Source: Paracoccaceae bacterium (lineage in GTDB: Bacteria; Pseudomonadota; Alphaproteobacteria; Rhodobacterales; Rhodobacteraceae). From it: a DNA stretch of 48,223 bases. The position numbers and the translations under genes are program-made. How positions within the stretch are numbered: position 1 is the stretch's first letter; every line of letters starts with the position of its first letter. Shown here in pieces: positions 18,097 to 26,877 of this stretch. Under the pieces are notes generated by a model that searched no databases, was not told the DNA's origin, and saw only the letters and a program-made list of their open reading frames with translations. Location of the stretch: the NCBI GenBank assembly GCA_002683685.1, contig NYTV01000132.1:1-48223 (forward strand). The letters run 5' to 3'.

Positions 18097-19203
18097 ATGG
18101 CATTTAAATTTGGTACTAAACATATAATACCCTTTCTTGCAGCCACGACAATTGCAGGCTGCACGAATAGTTTTAGCTTGGATGTCCGCGATCAATTTGG
18201 CGGGATTTTAGACACAACAAGCGCAGCTGCAACTGCGGTGGCGGAGCGCCCAGAGCCCGATGCACGCGGTGTGATTACATTTGCAACCTATCAAGTTGTC
18301 TTGGCCAGAACAGGGGACCGAATTGGCGATGTCGCTGCACGCATTGGCGTTGATGCAGATCGGTTGGGCCGATTTAATGGCATCCCGAAGGAAGCGGTTT
18401 TGCGATATGGCGAAGTGATCGCCCTGCCCGCAAATATGACAGCCGAGGCAGCTGATGGCGCCCCGCTCACCGCAACCGTGGTGGACATCAGTGAATTGTC
18501 AGATGAGCCAAGCTCAGGAGCAAATGCCGCAGAGCCCAAACGCCACCAGGTTGTTGATGGTGAGACGATCTATACAATTTCCCGGCTCTATTCTGTTTCA
18601 GCAGAGGATCTTGCGAAATGGAACAGTCTTGACGCGACCACGGAGCTGCGCACGGGACAATATCTCTTAATCCCGGTCGCCGAAAATCTGCTCACGCCCG
18701 TCAGTGCGCCCGGCGAAGGGTCGGTCACCCCCGCCCCGCCAAGCAGCACCCGCCCACAACCACGCAGCGCACCGGCCCAAGCAGAGGCGGTGACACCGCC
18801 GGCCGCCCCGGTCACGGCGGTCAATACCGGCCCGATAACCCAAGCCTCGCAAAGCGATGCCCGGTTCATGCGGCCTGTCAGCGGCACAATCATACGCAGC
18901 TATAAGAAAGGGGCGAATGAAGGCATTGATATCGGCGCTCCAGAGGGCGCGGCGGTCCTTGCCGCCGATGTCGGCACAGTGGCAGCCATCACAAAAGACA
19001 CGAAAGGCGTTGCCATTGTTGTCATCAAACACGCGGATGGGTTGCTGACAGTCTACACAAATATCGACAGCCTATTGTTGAAAAAAGGAGATGCGGTCAC
19101 GCGCGGTCAAGAAATTGCCAAGGTACGCGCCGGCACGCCCTCGTTTTTGCACTTTGAAGTGCGCAAAGGCCTCGAGTCCGTCGATCCCGATGATTTCATT
19201 TAG
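18097..19203 (+). CDS. nlpD: NlpD-like lipoprotein with LysM repeats and degenerate M23 (LytM) domain
   Basis: This 368-residue envelope protein has a lipoprotein signal ending at the Cys of TIAGC (residue 22). Two LysM domains bind peptidoglycan (about residues 66-112 and 148-193). A Pro/Ala-rich linker leads to a C-terminal M23 fold (about 255-368). The M23 catalytic positions look altered: NEGIDI keeps the Asp but lacks the preceding His, YTNIDSL replaces the usual YAHL, and SFLHFEVR has only one His of the HxH pair. This implies an amidase activator rather than a peptidase. A GACCTC/GAGGTC hairpin (18061-18079) and a GAGGAG ribosome site precede the ATG. Confidence 0.88.
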   Translation: MAFKFGTKHIIPFLAATTIAGCTNSFSLDVRDQFGGILDTTSAAATAVAERPEPDARGVITFATYQVVLARTGDRIGDVAARIGVDADRLGRFNGIPKEAVLRYGEVIALPANMTAEAADGAPLTATVVDISELSDEPSSGANAAEPKRHQVVDGETIYTISRLYSVSAEDLAKWNSLDATTELRTGQYLLIPVAENLLTPVSAPGEGSVTPAPPSSTRPQPRSAPAQAEAVTPPAAPVTAVNTGPITQASQSDARFMRPVSGTIIRSYKKGANEGIDIGAPEGAAVLAADVGTVAAITKDTKGVAIVVIKHADGLLTVYTNIDSLLLKKGDAVTRGQEIAKVRAGTPSFLHFEVRKGLESVDPDDFI

Positions 19204-19221
19204 AGCGCAAGCTTTCGCGGA

Positions 19222-20061
19222 TTAGACACGGACCCCGTGGCGGCCGGCCAAATCCACGAAAAATTGCCAGGCCACGCGCCCCGAACGCGATCCGCGTGTT
19301 GCTTGCCATTCGACCGCTTCTGCGTGCAGTACCTCAGGATCTACATTCACCCCATGCGCCGCGCAATATCCCTCGATCATGCTCAGGTATTGATCTTGGT
19401 CACAGGGATGAAAGCCCAGCCAGAGCCCAAAACGATCAGATAAGCTGACCTTTTCTTCAACGGCCTCGCCCGGGTTAATGGCACTTGATCGCTCATTTTC
19501 AATCATATCGCGGGGCATGAGATGCCGGCGGTTTGACGTGGCGTAGAAAATCACATTTTCCGGACGCCCCGCAATGCCCCCATCCAAAACAGCTTTCAGC
19601 GACTTATAATGCTGGTCATCATGGGAAAATGATAGATCATCGCAGAACAGTAAAAAACGATAGGGCGCACCGCGCAGCAGAGTGAGAAGGCGCGTCACAG
19701 AGGGCAAATCTTCCCGTTGCAGCTCGACCACTTTCAAAGGCAGGCCTTGCGCATTGATCTGCGCATGCACCGCCTTGACCAACGACGATTTTCCCATCCC
19801 CCGCGCGCCCCACAACAGCGCATTATTTGCCGGCATGCCACGCGCAAAGCGCAGGGTATTCTCAAGCAAAGTGTCCCGCGACCGATCAATGCCTAAGAGC
19901 AGATCAAGATCAACCCGAGACACATTGGCAATCGGCTCCAGCTGATCGGGGCTGGTGTGCCATAAAAACGCCTCCGCCGCGCCAAAATCTGGTGCCCCAA
20001 GCGGGGCCGGCGACATACGCTCTAAGGCATTGGCAATTCGTGTTAAAGCCGCATCATTCAT
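19222..20061 (-). CDS. DUF815-type AAA ATPase
   Basis: This is a 279-residue single-domain ATPase of the DUF815 family. Walker A ALLWGARGMGKSSLVKA lies near residue 85, Walker B RFLLFCDDLSF near 138, sensor NVIFYATSNRRHLMP near 170, and EKVSLSDRFGLWLGF further on. Its function is not established. The start overlaps the stop of tatC (ATGA), so it is the last gene of the tatA-tatB-tatC run. A role in export is only inferred from this coupling. It converges with the NlpD-like gene, leaving 18 bases between stops. Confidence 0.85.
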   Translation of the reverse strand: MNDAALTRIANALERMSPAPLGAPDFGAAEAFLWHTSPDQLEPIANVSRVDLDLLLGIDRSRDTLLENTLRFARGMPANNALLWGARGMGKSSLVKAVHAQINAQGLPLKVVELQREDLPSVTRLLTLLRGAPYRFLLFCDDLSFSHDDQHYKSLKAVLDGGIAGRPENVIFYATSNRRHLMPRDMIENERSSAINPGEAVEEKVSLSDRFGLWLGFHPCDQDQYLSMIEGYCAAHGVNVDPEVLHAEAVEWQATRGSRSGRVAWQFFVDLAGRHGVRV

Positions 20062-20948
20062 GCCGAACCCTCGGTGCCATCGTCATCCTCATTAGCAAAA
20101 AGATCTTCATCAGCGACGCCCTGTTCCTTTAGGAACGCATTACGTTTGCGCTCTACATAGACAACCAACCAGATGGAAATCTCGTATAGCCCATAGACCA
20201 CAACGAAGAGTATGATTTGCGTCACTACATCCGGTGGCGTTACGATCCCAGCGAGGATCAAAATACCAACAATGGCATATTTGCGTACCGCCCGCAGGCC
20301 CACGGCTGATACTAAGCCCGCTTTTCCCATTAAGGTCAGCAGAACCGGCAATTGGAAACAAATACCGAAAGCCATGATGAATTTTAGAACAATGTCCAAA
20401 GTCTCGCGGACTGATCCAAGAAATCGAGTTTTCAACGCGGTGTCAGCCACTTGCACCTCAGTGCCGGTCAAAAGGGCAGTCACCGTCGGCATGATATCTG
20501 CGTATCCAATAAAGAAGTTGAGCGCCAGCGGGCTGACCACATAATGAGCAAAAGCAGCCCCCAAGAGGAACAGAACGGGCGATGCGATGATAAAAGGCAA
20601 AAAGGCGTTCTTTTCGGCCTTATAAAGACCTGGTGCGACAAAGCGCCAAAGTTGATAGCCGATCACTGGAGACGAGACCCCGAGACCAAAAATCACGGAT
20701 ATACGGATCAACACGAAGAATTTTTCTTGTGGCGCCGTGAAAATCAACTGCGCGACTTCACCGCGGCGGCGCAAAATCTCAGCAATGGGCTCGGCCAAGA
20801 AATTCAAAATATATTCCGCGACGAAAAAACAAGCAAACAGTCCAACGACAAAAGCGAGCGCAGCACGGATCAGGCATGTACGCAGCTCGGTCAAATGTTC
20901 GATCAAAGGGGCAGAAGAATCGTCTAAGCTTTCGTCTTCGCGGCTCAT
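20058..20948 (-). CDS. tatC: Sec-independent protein translocase TatC
   Basis: TatC is the twin-arginine signal receptor and the core of the folded-protein export channel. The 296-residue protein has the N-terminal motif [21 protein letters not shown]. Six membrane segments can be traced, along with [32 protein letters not shown], which holds the conserved first periplasmic region and cytoplasmic loop. [19 protein letters not shown] is also typical. The start overlaps the tatB stop. The C-terminal tail is extended and acidic (NEDDDG). Confidence 0.97.
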   Translation of the reverse strand: MSREDESLDDSSAPLIEHLTELRTCLIRAALAFVVGLFACFFVAEYILNFLAEPIAEILRRRGEVAQLIFTAPQEKFFVLIRISVIFGLGVSSPVIGYQLWRFVAPGLYKAEKNAFLPFIIASPVLFLLGAAFAHYVVSPLALNFFIGYADIMPTVTALLTGTEVQVADTALKTRFLGSVRETLDIVLKFIMAFGICFQLPVLLTLMGKAGLVSAVGLRAVRKYAIVGILILAGIVTPPDVVTQIILFVVVYGLYEISIWLVVYVERKRNAFLKEQGVADEDLFANEDDDGTEGSA

Positions 20949-21493
20949 GTCACTTTACCAGATTTGGGAGCGGCTATTTTAGACGCGCGTTTCTTGGGCG
21001 TCGCCGGCGTCTTCTTCGCCGCAGGCTTCTTAGCGGCAGGCATCTTAGCGGCTGCGGGTTTCTTAGCGTCCGAAGCTTTTTTTGCGGCCGCAGGTTTCTG
21101 CTCCTCCTTCCCCGCCGCTTGCTCCGCTTTTTCCGCATCAATACGCTGTTGTGCTCTTTCAGCCATGGCGTCATGCATTTTCTTAGAATTTTTCGCCCGC
21201 TCTTCGGACAGTTTGCCGATTTCAGACCCCGGCACGAAATCTTTCCATTTGGTGGTTGGATCAGAGACGCTGCGCACCCCATCCTTGACAGAGTTAACCG
21301 AGTCCATCGCATCTTTTACGCCCGCATCATCAGCAGCGTCGTTCATGGCCCGGCTGAAATCACGGGCCATAGCCTTGGCTTTACCAACAAATTGACCAAT
21401 TTTGCGAAACATGACGGGCAATTCTTTAGGGCCAATGACAATCAACCCCACCACAGCCGCGACCAGTATCTCGGCCCATCCCAATCCAAACAT
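20945..21493 (-). CDS. tatB: Sec-independent protein translocase TatB with lysine/alanine-rich tail
   Basis: TatB forms the receptor complex with TatC. The N-terminal hydrophobic helix and hinge read [28 protein letters not shown], with the conserved Glu and Pro. An amphipathic helix follows ([21 protein letters not shown]). The last 60 residues are low-complexity Lys/Ala/Pro repeats ([20 protein letters not shown] and similar), longer than in E. coli TatB and likely disordered and cytoplasmic. The total length is 182 residues. It lies 35 bases after tatA and overlaps tatC. Confidence 0.94.
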   Translation of the reverse strand: MFGLGWAEILVAAVVGLIVIGPKELPVMFRKIGQFVGKAKAMARDFSRAMNDAADDAGVKDAMDSVNSVKDGVRSVSDPTTKWKDFVPGSEIGKLSEERAKNSKKMHDAMAERAQQRIDAEKAEQAAGKEEQKPAAAKKASDAKKPAAAKMPAAKKPAAKKTPATPKKRASKIAAPKSGKVT

Positions 21494-21528
21494 CGGAACC
21501 CTTCCTTATGTCAAAGAGGTGATAGTGA

Positions 21529-21756
21529 TCAGGATTTGTCTTTTTCTGAATCAGGCGTCACATCTTTCACGCCTTCGGATGCCGCATCCTCAATCTCTTG
21601 CTGGCCATCGTTGACGCCTTTTTTGAAAGCGGTGATACCTTTGCCCATTTCGCCCATCATGGCAGAAATTTTCCCGCGGCCAAACAGAACCAAGACGACA
21701 AGGGCGATGATCAAATAGCCCATCGGGGGGATGTTAGTTAGAAATGCTGGTGTCAT
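21529..21756 (-). CDS. tatA: Sec-independent protein translocase TatA
   Basis: TatA polymerises to form the passage for folded proteins. The 75-residue protein has one membrane helix (GYLIIALVVLVLFGRGKISAM) with the FGRGK hinge, then the amphipathic helix MGEMGKGITAFKKGVND and an acidic tail. It is the first gene of the tatABC operon, reading away from the divergent regulator gene at 21873. Confidence 0.95.
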   Translation of the reverse strand: MTPAFLTNIPPMGYLIIALVVLVLFGRGKISAMMGEMGKGITAFKKGVNDGQQEIEDAASEGVKDVTPDSEKDKS

Positions 21757-21872
21757 AGCGTGTATCCTTCGATGAATTGTTGACTGGTTCTAAGACAGTT
21801 GCGACGGAGCAAAAAGTGTCTTTGCAAGATTTTGCCGTTGTAGGAGAACTCAACTGCCATTATTCTGTCAGT

Positions 21873-22556
21873 ATGGCACGCAAAGACCGACTATTTTCCT
21901 TAATTCAGATCCTTCGCGACGGAAATCTCTACCGGGCTTGCGACTTGGCAGAGCTTGTTGGCGTGTCACTTCGAACGCTCTATCGCGATATGTACACTTT
22001 GGCAGCTTCTGGAGTGCCCATTCGCGGAGAGCGCGGCCTAGGTTACCAAATCACCGCCGCCTACACGCTGCCGGCGCTCAATTTGACCAAAACTGAACTC
22101 GAGGCTCTGCATTTGGGATTGGCGGCGGTCGGGGAGAGTGAAGATGCAGAGCTTTCAGCCGCGGCAAAGGCCCTGTCACGCCGTGTTGACGGGGTTTTGC
22201 CCGAAGACAGCGCCGCGGCCTCGGGTTGGTCCTTTGCCACCTACCCTTTCGCCGATGCCGCCCGCGGCTTTCAGCACATGCCAAAACTCCGACAAGCCAT
22301 TCGTTCCAAACAGTTGATGCAGATCACCCTTGGCTCCGAAACACTGCGTTTGCGGCCTTTGGCGCTGGACTATTGGGGGCGGCTGTGGACCCTGGCCGCC
22401 TGGGATGAAAGCGCGCAGGATTTTATCACCCTCAGGGTAGATAAAATAACGCGGCTTGATGCCATGCCGGCCGTATTTGTCGATGAGCCAGGCAAATCCT
22501 TAGTCGATTATCTAGCCTGGAACAAACATCCCGACCGCTCGCGACATCGGTCGTAA
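21873..22556 (+). CDS. YafY-type transcriptional regulator (HTH plus WYL-like domain)
   Basis: The 227-residue protein starts MARKDRLFSLIQILRDGNLY at 21873. An N-terminal winged HTH of the DeoR/HTH_11 kind (ACDLAELVGVSLRTLYRDMYTLAASGVPI) is followed by GERGLGYQIT, the wing. The C-terminal half (from about residue 110) resembles the WYL ligand-sensing domain: LRLRPLALDYWGRLWTLAAWDESAQDFITLRVDKI. The longer start at 21777 lies in the tatA promoter region and is not used. It is divergent from tatA, but no target is shown. Confidence 0.85.
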   Translation: MARKDRLFSLIQILRDGNLYRACDLAELVGVSLRTLYRDMYTLAASGVPIRGERGLGYQITAAYTLPALNLTKTELEALHLGLAAVGESEDAELSAAAKALSRRVDGVLPEDSAAASGWSFATYPFADAARGFQHMPKLRQAIRSKQLMQITLGSETLRLRPLALDYWGRLWTLAAWDESAQDFITLRVDKITRLDAMPAVFVDEPGKSLVDYLAWNKHPDRSRHRS

Positions 22557-22569
22557 CCACGTTTGCGCT

Positions 22570-23646
22570 TTATGCAGAGCGGGGAAAGACGTAGCAATTC
22601 TTGCGTGGCGCTAGCAGCCAAAATAACGTATCCGGCTTTGGCAAAAACACAGAGGGAACCGAAGCGGTCAGCACGGCGCCCTGCTCAAGCTTGAAGTCAA
22701 CCAATGAATTTTGCCCCAAAAATCGTGACCGCAGCACCCGGGCACGGGCCGCATGGCCCATTGCATCAGTCGGGTTCGGCCCCTGACCGGCGCGGTCGAA
22801 ATCAATACGAATATGTTGCGGGCGGATCACAATGTCCAAAATCGTGCCATCTGCATGACCGGGCGCGAAGAATTCACCAAAAGGTGTTTCGGCCAATGCT
22901 CCCTTAACTTTACCAGTCATGACATTGATATCACTAAAAAATGAAGCTGAATCTTTATCGACTGGTGAATTGTAGATCGTATAGGGTGCGCCTTTTTGTA
23001 CAATTTTGCCATCTCGCATCAGGGCAATCTCATCGGCCATTTTCATCGCCTCACCGGGGTCATGCGTCACCATCAAAACAGCCGTACCCGCTTCGCGCAA
23101 AACCTCGAGGGTCTCATCACGGATTTCATCGCGCAGGCGATCATCTAGGCCGGAAAACGGCTCATCTAGCAGCATGATTCTTGGTCCCGGCGCCACCGCG
23201 CGTGCCAAAGCAACCCGCTGCTGCTCACCGCCAGACAGTTCATGCGGCATCTGAGCGCCATAGCCGGCCAGGTCAACCCGCTCCAATAGCTCGTCCGCCC
23301 GCGCCCGACGGATAGATTTTGCCCCTTTCAAGCCGAAAGCGACATTTTCCCAGACCGATAAATGAGGAAAAAGGGCGAAATCTTGGAACATCATGCCGAT
23401 ATTGCGCAGCTCTGGCGGCTGCGAGCGCGCGCCATCACAGATCAAAGCGCCATCTATGAACACTTCACCGCTGTCCTGCCGCTCAACCCCCGCCACAATG
23501 CGCAAAGTGGTCGATTTTCCACACCCCGATGGGCCCAGCAAGCAGGTCACCTGCCCCGGCTCAAGCCGCAGGCTGACATCATCCACCGCAGATTGACCGG
23601 CAAAGCGGCGCGACAAGTTTCGGATTTCAAGTCTCGGATTCGACAA
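22570..23646 (-). CDS. FbpC-like iron/cation ABC transporter ATP-binding protein
   Basis: This is an ATPase of about 358 residues. Walker A is GPSGCGKSTTLRIVAG, the Q-loop IGMMFQDFALFPHLSVWENVAFGL, the signature LSGGEQQRVALARAVA, Walker B IMLLDEPFSGLDD and the switch His MVTHDPGEAMKMADEIALM. A C-terminal TOBE-like region (VMTGKVKGALAETPFGEFFAPG, then IRPQHIRIDF) resembles FbpC of ferric-iron importers. No ATG fits: the frame opens inside the upstream methyltransferase gene. I place the start at TTG 23646 (MSNPRLEIRNLSRRF); TTG 23676 is possible. No permease or binding protein is nearby, so partners are unknown. Confidence 0.82.
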   Translation of the reverse strand: MSNPRLEIRNLSRRFAGQSAVDDVSLRLEPGQVTCLLGPSGCGKSTTLRIVAGVERQDSGEVFIDGALICDGARSQPPELRNIGMMFQDFALFPHLSVWENVAFGLKGAKSIRRARADELLERVDLAGYGAQMPHELSGGEQQRVALARAVAPGPRIMLLDEPFSGLDDRLRDEIRDETLEVLREAGTAVLMVTHDPGEAMKMADEIALMRDGKIVQKGAPYTIYNSPVDKDSASFFSDINVMTGKVKGALAETPFGEFFAPGHADGTILDIVIRPQHIRIDFDRAGQGPNPTDAMGHAARARVLRSRFLGQNSLVDFKLEQGAVLTASVPSVFLPKPDTLFWLLAPRKNCYVFPRSA

Positions 23647-23701
23647 CAGCAGCGCCCAACTGACAAAAACACTCAAGCTTATGTATGTGGCATGCGGTGA
23701 T

Positions 23702-24742
23702 TTAGCAACAGCTGGCCTCTGCGGCATCCGCCTCAAATGGGGAGGCCGCGCCACAACCCTCGAAAATGCCGTAATGGGTTTTAAAACTACCTATAAAGTC
23801 AAAATGCGCCGCAAACCGCGTTTGAGCCAGCATTGTCCAAGTGTTGCCACAGACCGGAAAAACCTTGCCCGTTTCGATCCAATGGTGCCCATCTAAAGGC
23901 AAACCTTGGGGGCAATTCTCAATTGTTCCCTTATAGATCACCGCCTGCCCGTAGTCCTCGCAATCACTTTCCAAATTGGCCAATTTCCATAAACGATACG
24001 TGGCAGAGGTAAATTTCAGCGGCGCAACCGCGGGTTCCAGAAGGGGATTTTCGATCGTGATCGGGCGATGGGTTACCAAACGCGGATCTGTGAAGCCCGC
24101 AGTCTTGGCAAACTTTAGAAAATCATTCCAATACAGCGCTCCAGACAGGCATTCGCCGTAAAGCACTTCGTTGCGCGCCATTGCCTCTGGCACGCGGCGA
24201 TCGGCATAAACACCTGAAAAATACATCTCGCCACCGGGTTTCAGCAAACTATAGGCTCCGCGCAATACCGCTTGCTTATCTGTCGCAAGATTAACCACGC
24301 AATTGGAAACAATCACATCAAACGATTGAGGATCAAACGGCAAATCTTCTAGCGATTCAATATAACCTTTATGAAACGCAACATTTGACGCGCTGTAGCC
24401 AAATGCCTCCCGATGATATTCTTGAAAGCTGAGGGCCACATCAAGCTGCTCATCGGTCATATCAACACCGACCACAAAGCCCTCTTCACCCACCATTTGT
24501 GACAGCGCATAGACATCTCGGCCCGCGCCACAGCCAAGATCTAAAACCCGCGCGCCCTTGAGTGCCTCCGGCGCAATCAAGCCACAACCATAGTAGCGCA
24601 TCAGCACTTCATCATGCAGATGCGACAGTATTTTCTTCAACCAAATGGGCATTTCTGCTGGCTCACAGCAAGCATTGGTTTGAAGATCAGCAGAAGACTG
24701 CAAGGTTTTGCCGTAATACTCTTGCACGTTTTCATGTTTCAT
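23702..24742 (-). CDS. arsM: ArsM-like arsenite S-adenosylmethyltransferase
   Basis: The product is predicted to methylate arsenite using SAM and thiols. The start at 24742 gives MKHENVQEYYGKTLQSSADL. This is followed by an adjacent Cys pair (25-26), YYGCGL (Cys53), the SAM motif VLDLGCGAGRDVYALSQ, SNCVVNL (Cys148) and YGECLSGALYW (Cys198). The 50-residue spacing of the last two equals that of the As-binding Cys174/Cys224 in the algal enzyme. The protein ends in a Cys-Cys pair, common in bacterial ArsM. At 346 residues it is full length. No arsR or other ars genes are adjacent. A different metalloid or thiol substrate is possible. Confidence 0.85.
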   Translation of the reverse strand: MKHENVQEYYGKTLQSSADLQTNACCEPAEMPIWLKKILSHLHDEVLMRYYGCGLIAPEALKGARVLDLGCGAGRDVYALSQMVGEEGFVVGVDMTDEQLDVALSFQEYHREAFGYSASNVAFHKGYIESLEDLPFDPQSFDVIVSNCVVNLATDKQAVLRGAYSLLKPGGEMYFSGVYADRRVPEAMARNEVLYGECLSGALYWNDFLKFAKTAGFTDPRLVTHRPITIENPLLEPAVAPLKFTSATYRLWKLANLESDCEDYGQAVIYKGTIENCPQGLPLDGHHWIETGKVFPVCGNTWTMLAQTRFAAHFDFIGSFKTHYGIFEGCGAASPFEADAAEASCC

Positions 24743-24777
24743 CGCTGAGGCCTTCACCATATTTCGCTTCAATCAAC

Positions 24778-24798
24778 CGCCGCAGAGTTCCTGCGGCG
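24778..24798 (-). terminator. Strong hairpin between SDR and arsM-like genes
   Basis: CGCCGCAG and CTGCGGCG pair perfectly over 8 bases with a 5-base loop (AGTTC). It lies 62 bases past the SDR stop and 35 bases before the methyltransferase ATG. It may end the SDR transcript or attenuate arsM expression. No T run follows on the minus strand, so factor-independent termination is doubtful. Confidence 0.4.
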
Positions 24799-24860
24799 CA
24801 TTCCGGCATTACCTTCGAACATTCACTTGGAGAACAAAAGCTCTACACGGCAAAATCTCG

Positions 24861-25640
24861 TTAAATTGTGGCGTTGGTCGCGCCACCATCAAGCAAAATA
24901 TTCTGCCCCACCATAAAGCCCGCGTGTTGCGAGCATAAAAATGCACAGGCCGCGCCAAATTCTTCAGATGTGCCATAACGGCGGGCAGGAATCGTGGCCT
25001 GGCGTTGGCTTTGCGCCTGCGCCATGGTGATGCCTTGAGCCTTCATGATACCACTATCGAGCGAGACCGCCCGGTCCGTGGCGTGGATGCCGGGCAACAG
25101 ATTGTTAATCGTAACGCCATGTTCGGCCACTTGCCGCGCCGTTCCCGCGACATAGCCGGTCAAGCCCGTGCGCGCAGCATTGGACAGGCCCAGAGCCGCG
25201 ATGGGCGCTTTGACCGACTGGCTGGTGATATTCACCACCCGGCCCCAGCCGCGCGCCATCATCGCGGGCAGGCAGGCTCTCATAAGGGCAATTGGGGTCA
25301 ACATATTGGCGTCGAGGGCCGCGATAAAATCAGCACGTTCCCAATCGGACCATAGCCCGGGCGGCGGCCCTCCAGCATTGGTCACCAAAATATCCACATC
25401 ACCGGCAGCGCTCAGCAATATCTCCTGCCCCGCGGGCGTTGTGACATCACAGGCCACTTCTGTGACCGACACCTCATAGGTAGAGCGAATCGCAGCGGCA
25501 GTGGCGGCCAAAACATCGGCATTCCGCCCGTTGACCACCAGATGCACCCCTTCACCGGCCAAAGCCTCAGCACAGCCCTTCCCAAGACCTTTCGAAGAGG
25601 CACATACCAGAGCTTTCTTGCCAGAAATTCCCATATCCAT
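24861..25640 (-). CDS. SDR family protein with non-canonical active site
   Basis: This 259-residue protein has a Rossmann fold of the FabG-like type. ALVCASSKGLGKGCAEAL is the cofactor motif, LVTNAGGPPPG corresponds to NNAG, and NITSQSVKAP carries the catalytic Ser. MVGQNILLDGGAT is the usual C-terminus. Aligning by eye with FabG, the positions of the catalytic Tyr and Lys (YxxxK) read Ser and Arg (LSNAAR). A known SDR subgroup lacks the tyrosine, so either chemistry is changed or the protein is not a dehydrogenase. The substrate is unknown. The gene appears to stand alone. Confidence 0.8.
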   Translation of the reverse strand: MDMGISGKKALVCASSKGLGKGCAEALAGEGVHLVVNGRNADVLAATAAAIRSTYEVSVTEVACDVTTPAGQEILLSAAGDVDILVTNAGGPPPGLWSDWERADFIAALDANMLTPIALMRACLPAMMARGWGRVVNITSQSVKAPIAALGLSNAARTGLTGYVAGTARQVAEHGVTINNLLPGIHATDRAVSLDSGIMKAQGITMAQAQSQRQATIPARRYGTSEEFGAACAFLCSQHAGFMVGQNILLDGGATNATI

Positions 25641-25691
25641 TGTCTATTTCCTCGTTAAGTATTCACAAAGGCTAGCATTTAGGAGGGTCGT

Positions 25692-25730
25692 ATGACACCA
25701 GCCCTTTTCAAAAAATATATGCGAATTTAA
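25692..25730 (+). other. 12-codon reading frame behind a perfect ribosome site
   Basis: AGGAGGG at 25681-25687 lies five bases before an ATG that opens a 12-codon frame (MTPALFKKYMRI) ending at 25730. Such an ideal ribosome site in AT-rich intergenic DNA is unusual. It could be a leader peptide or the 5' stump of a decayed gene upstream of the broken Hint gene. A palindrome CACATATGTG lies at 25782-25791. No product is claimed. Confidence 0.35.
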
Positions 25731-25839
25731 CAAAAAAGTTACCAAAGCGTAAATTTGAGTTAGCATATATAAAACTTTCCTCACATATGTGGGGACATTA
25801 TCCTTTAGTAGAATGTTTATACCTAAATAATTTCAAATA

Positions 25840-26790
25840 ATGGCACAGGTACAAGACTTCACACTTTATACGAGTGGGCAGCTCGCCGCGGTGCAAGGGC
25901 TAATTATGGCGATCCCTTGTCCCATAAGGCAGATCTATATCTCGACGATATCTATCGTCTCAAGGCAAAAGCCCAATCCACATGATTGACTTTGCAAGAG
26001 GACGCTTCAGGTCAGAGGTTTCGTGTGGCGCCGCATAGCGCCATTGGTGCAATCGGCGCGGCAGTCTATCTGGACTGTAAAATCACACTCATGTCAGATG
26101 TTGGGCAGGCTTTTGACGCTCTGATCTCTATAGAAGTTGAACTTGGAAAAATTAAACAAGTCTATCTATCTGCATTCAGCGCCATGCGGCCCGATACAGA
26201 CTATCGACTGATTGGCATTGAGTCCCAGGTTAATCCAGGCAAATTGGCCGAGCTGAGCGATCCAATTTTCTATCCCGGCAGGCAAATCACCCTAGCTGAC
26301 GGGCGCCTATGCGCTGTCGAGGATCTCAAACCCGGGCAAAAGCTTCTCAGTCAGGACTTCGCAGAGCAAAACGTGACATGCATTGAGATAAAAACCCAAC
26401 GCACGCAGGGCAAGAACCGTCCCATATGGATCTCAGAATCCTACTTTGGCACCGATCGCGATCTCATCATAAGCGCAGAGCACCGCATATTATATCCCCA
26501 AACCGATGGCAGCCACGGGGAACAGTTCATCAAAGCAATGCATTTGTACAATGGCACAACAATAGATTGGCTGGAGGCTGGTTTTGTGGAAAGCGTTCAA
26601 ATACGTTTGCCACAGAGCATTTGATTTTTGCCAATGGCATTGCAGTGCAATCTCACATGCGCGGCGAAGATCAAACCAGCGAGCCATCCGAAAGATTGCC
26701 GCGGGCTGTGCAATCCTCATCTCACCCCGCAAAATCCAGCCGGCGCGCACTGTATTTGCCTAGAGGCCTACCTTATGAGAACGTCGACTA
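25840..26790 (+). pseudogene. Decayed Hint-domain (hedgehog/intein-like) protein gene
   Basis: Family resemblance runs across several frames. 25840 opens MAQVQDFTLYTSGQLAAVQG. A one-base loss near 25899 (GGGCTA) shifts the frame, and the +1 frame continues ANYGDPLSHKADLYLDDIYR until an in-frame TGA at 25983-25985. The frame then runs 25986-26624 (TLQEDASGQRFRV, AAVYLDCKITLM, the Hint-like TLADGRLCAVEDLKPGQKLL and DLIISAEHRILYP, AGFVESVQ). A second shift near 26602 moves the conserved end (TEHLIFANGIAVQS) to another frame. The 3' end cannot be placed. Intact relatives are common exported or autoprocessing-type proteins in roseobacters. At least three lesions make it a pseudogene rather than sequencing error. 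Confidence 0.75.
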
Positions 26791-26877
26791 GAGCTGGCCA
26801 CTCAAAAAAATCGCCCATGCCACTTGTGTGAGACAGGATTTCTTGCCAATGGCATCATCCCAACCTATATGCGGCTC

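Noticed and set aside
20951..21312. Arginine-rich frames opposite the TatB tail
   Set aside because: They are antisense or shifted readings of the Lys/Ala repeat coding sequence, not separate genes.
21777..21872. Longer start for the YafY-type regulator
   Set aside because: The extra 32 residues fall in the tatA promoter space and precede the usual MARKDRLF start of this regulator type.
26628..26855. TTGCCAATGGCAT found twice (26628-26640 and 26843-26855)
   Set aside because: The core is a palindrome and the repeat is only 13 bases with no flanking similarity. It is not good evidence for a duplication or attachment site.
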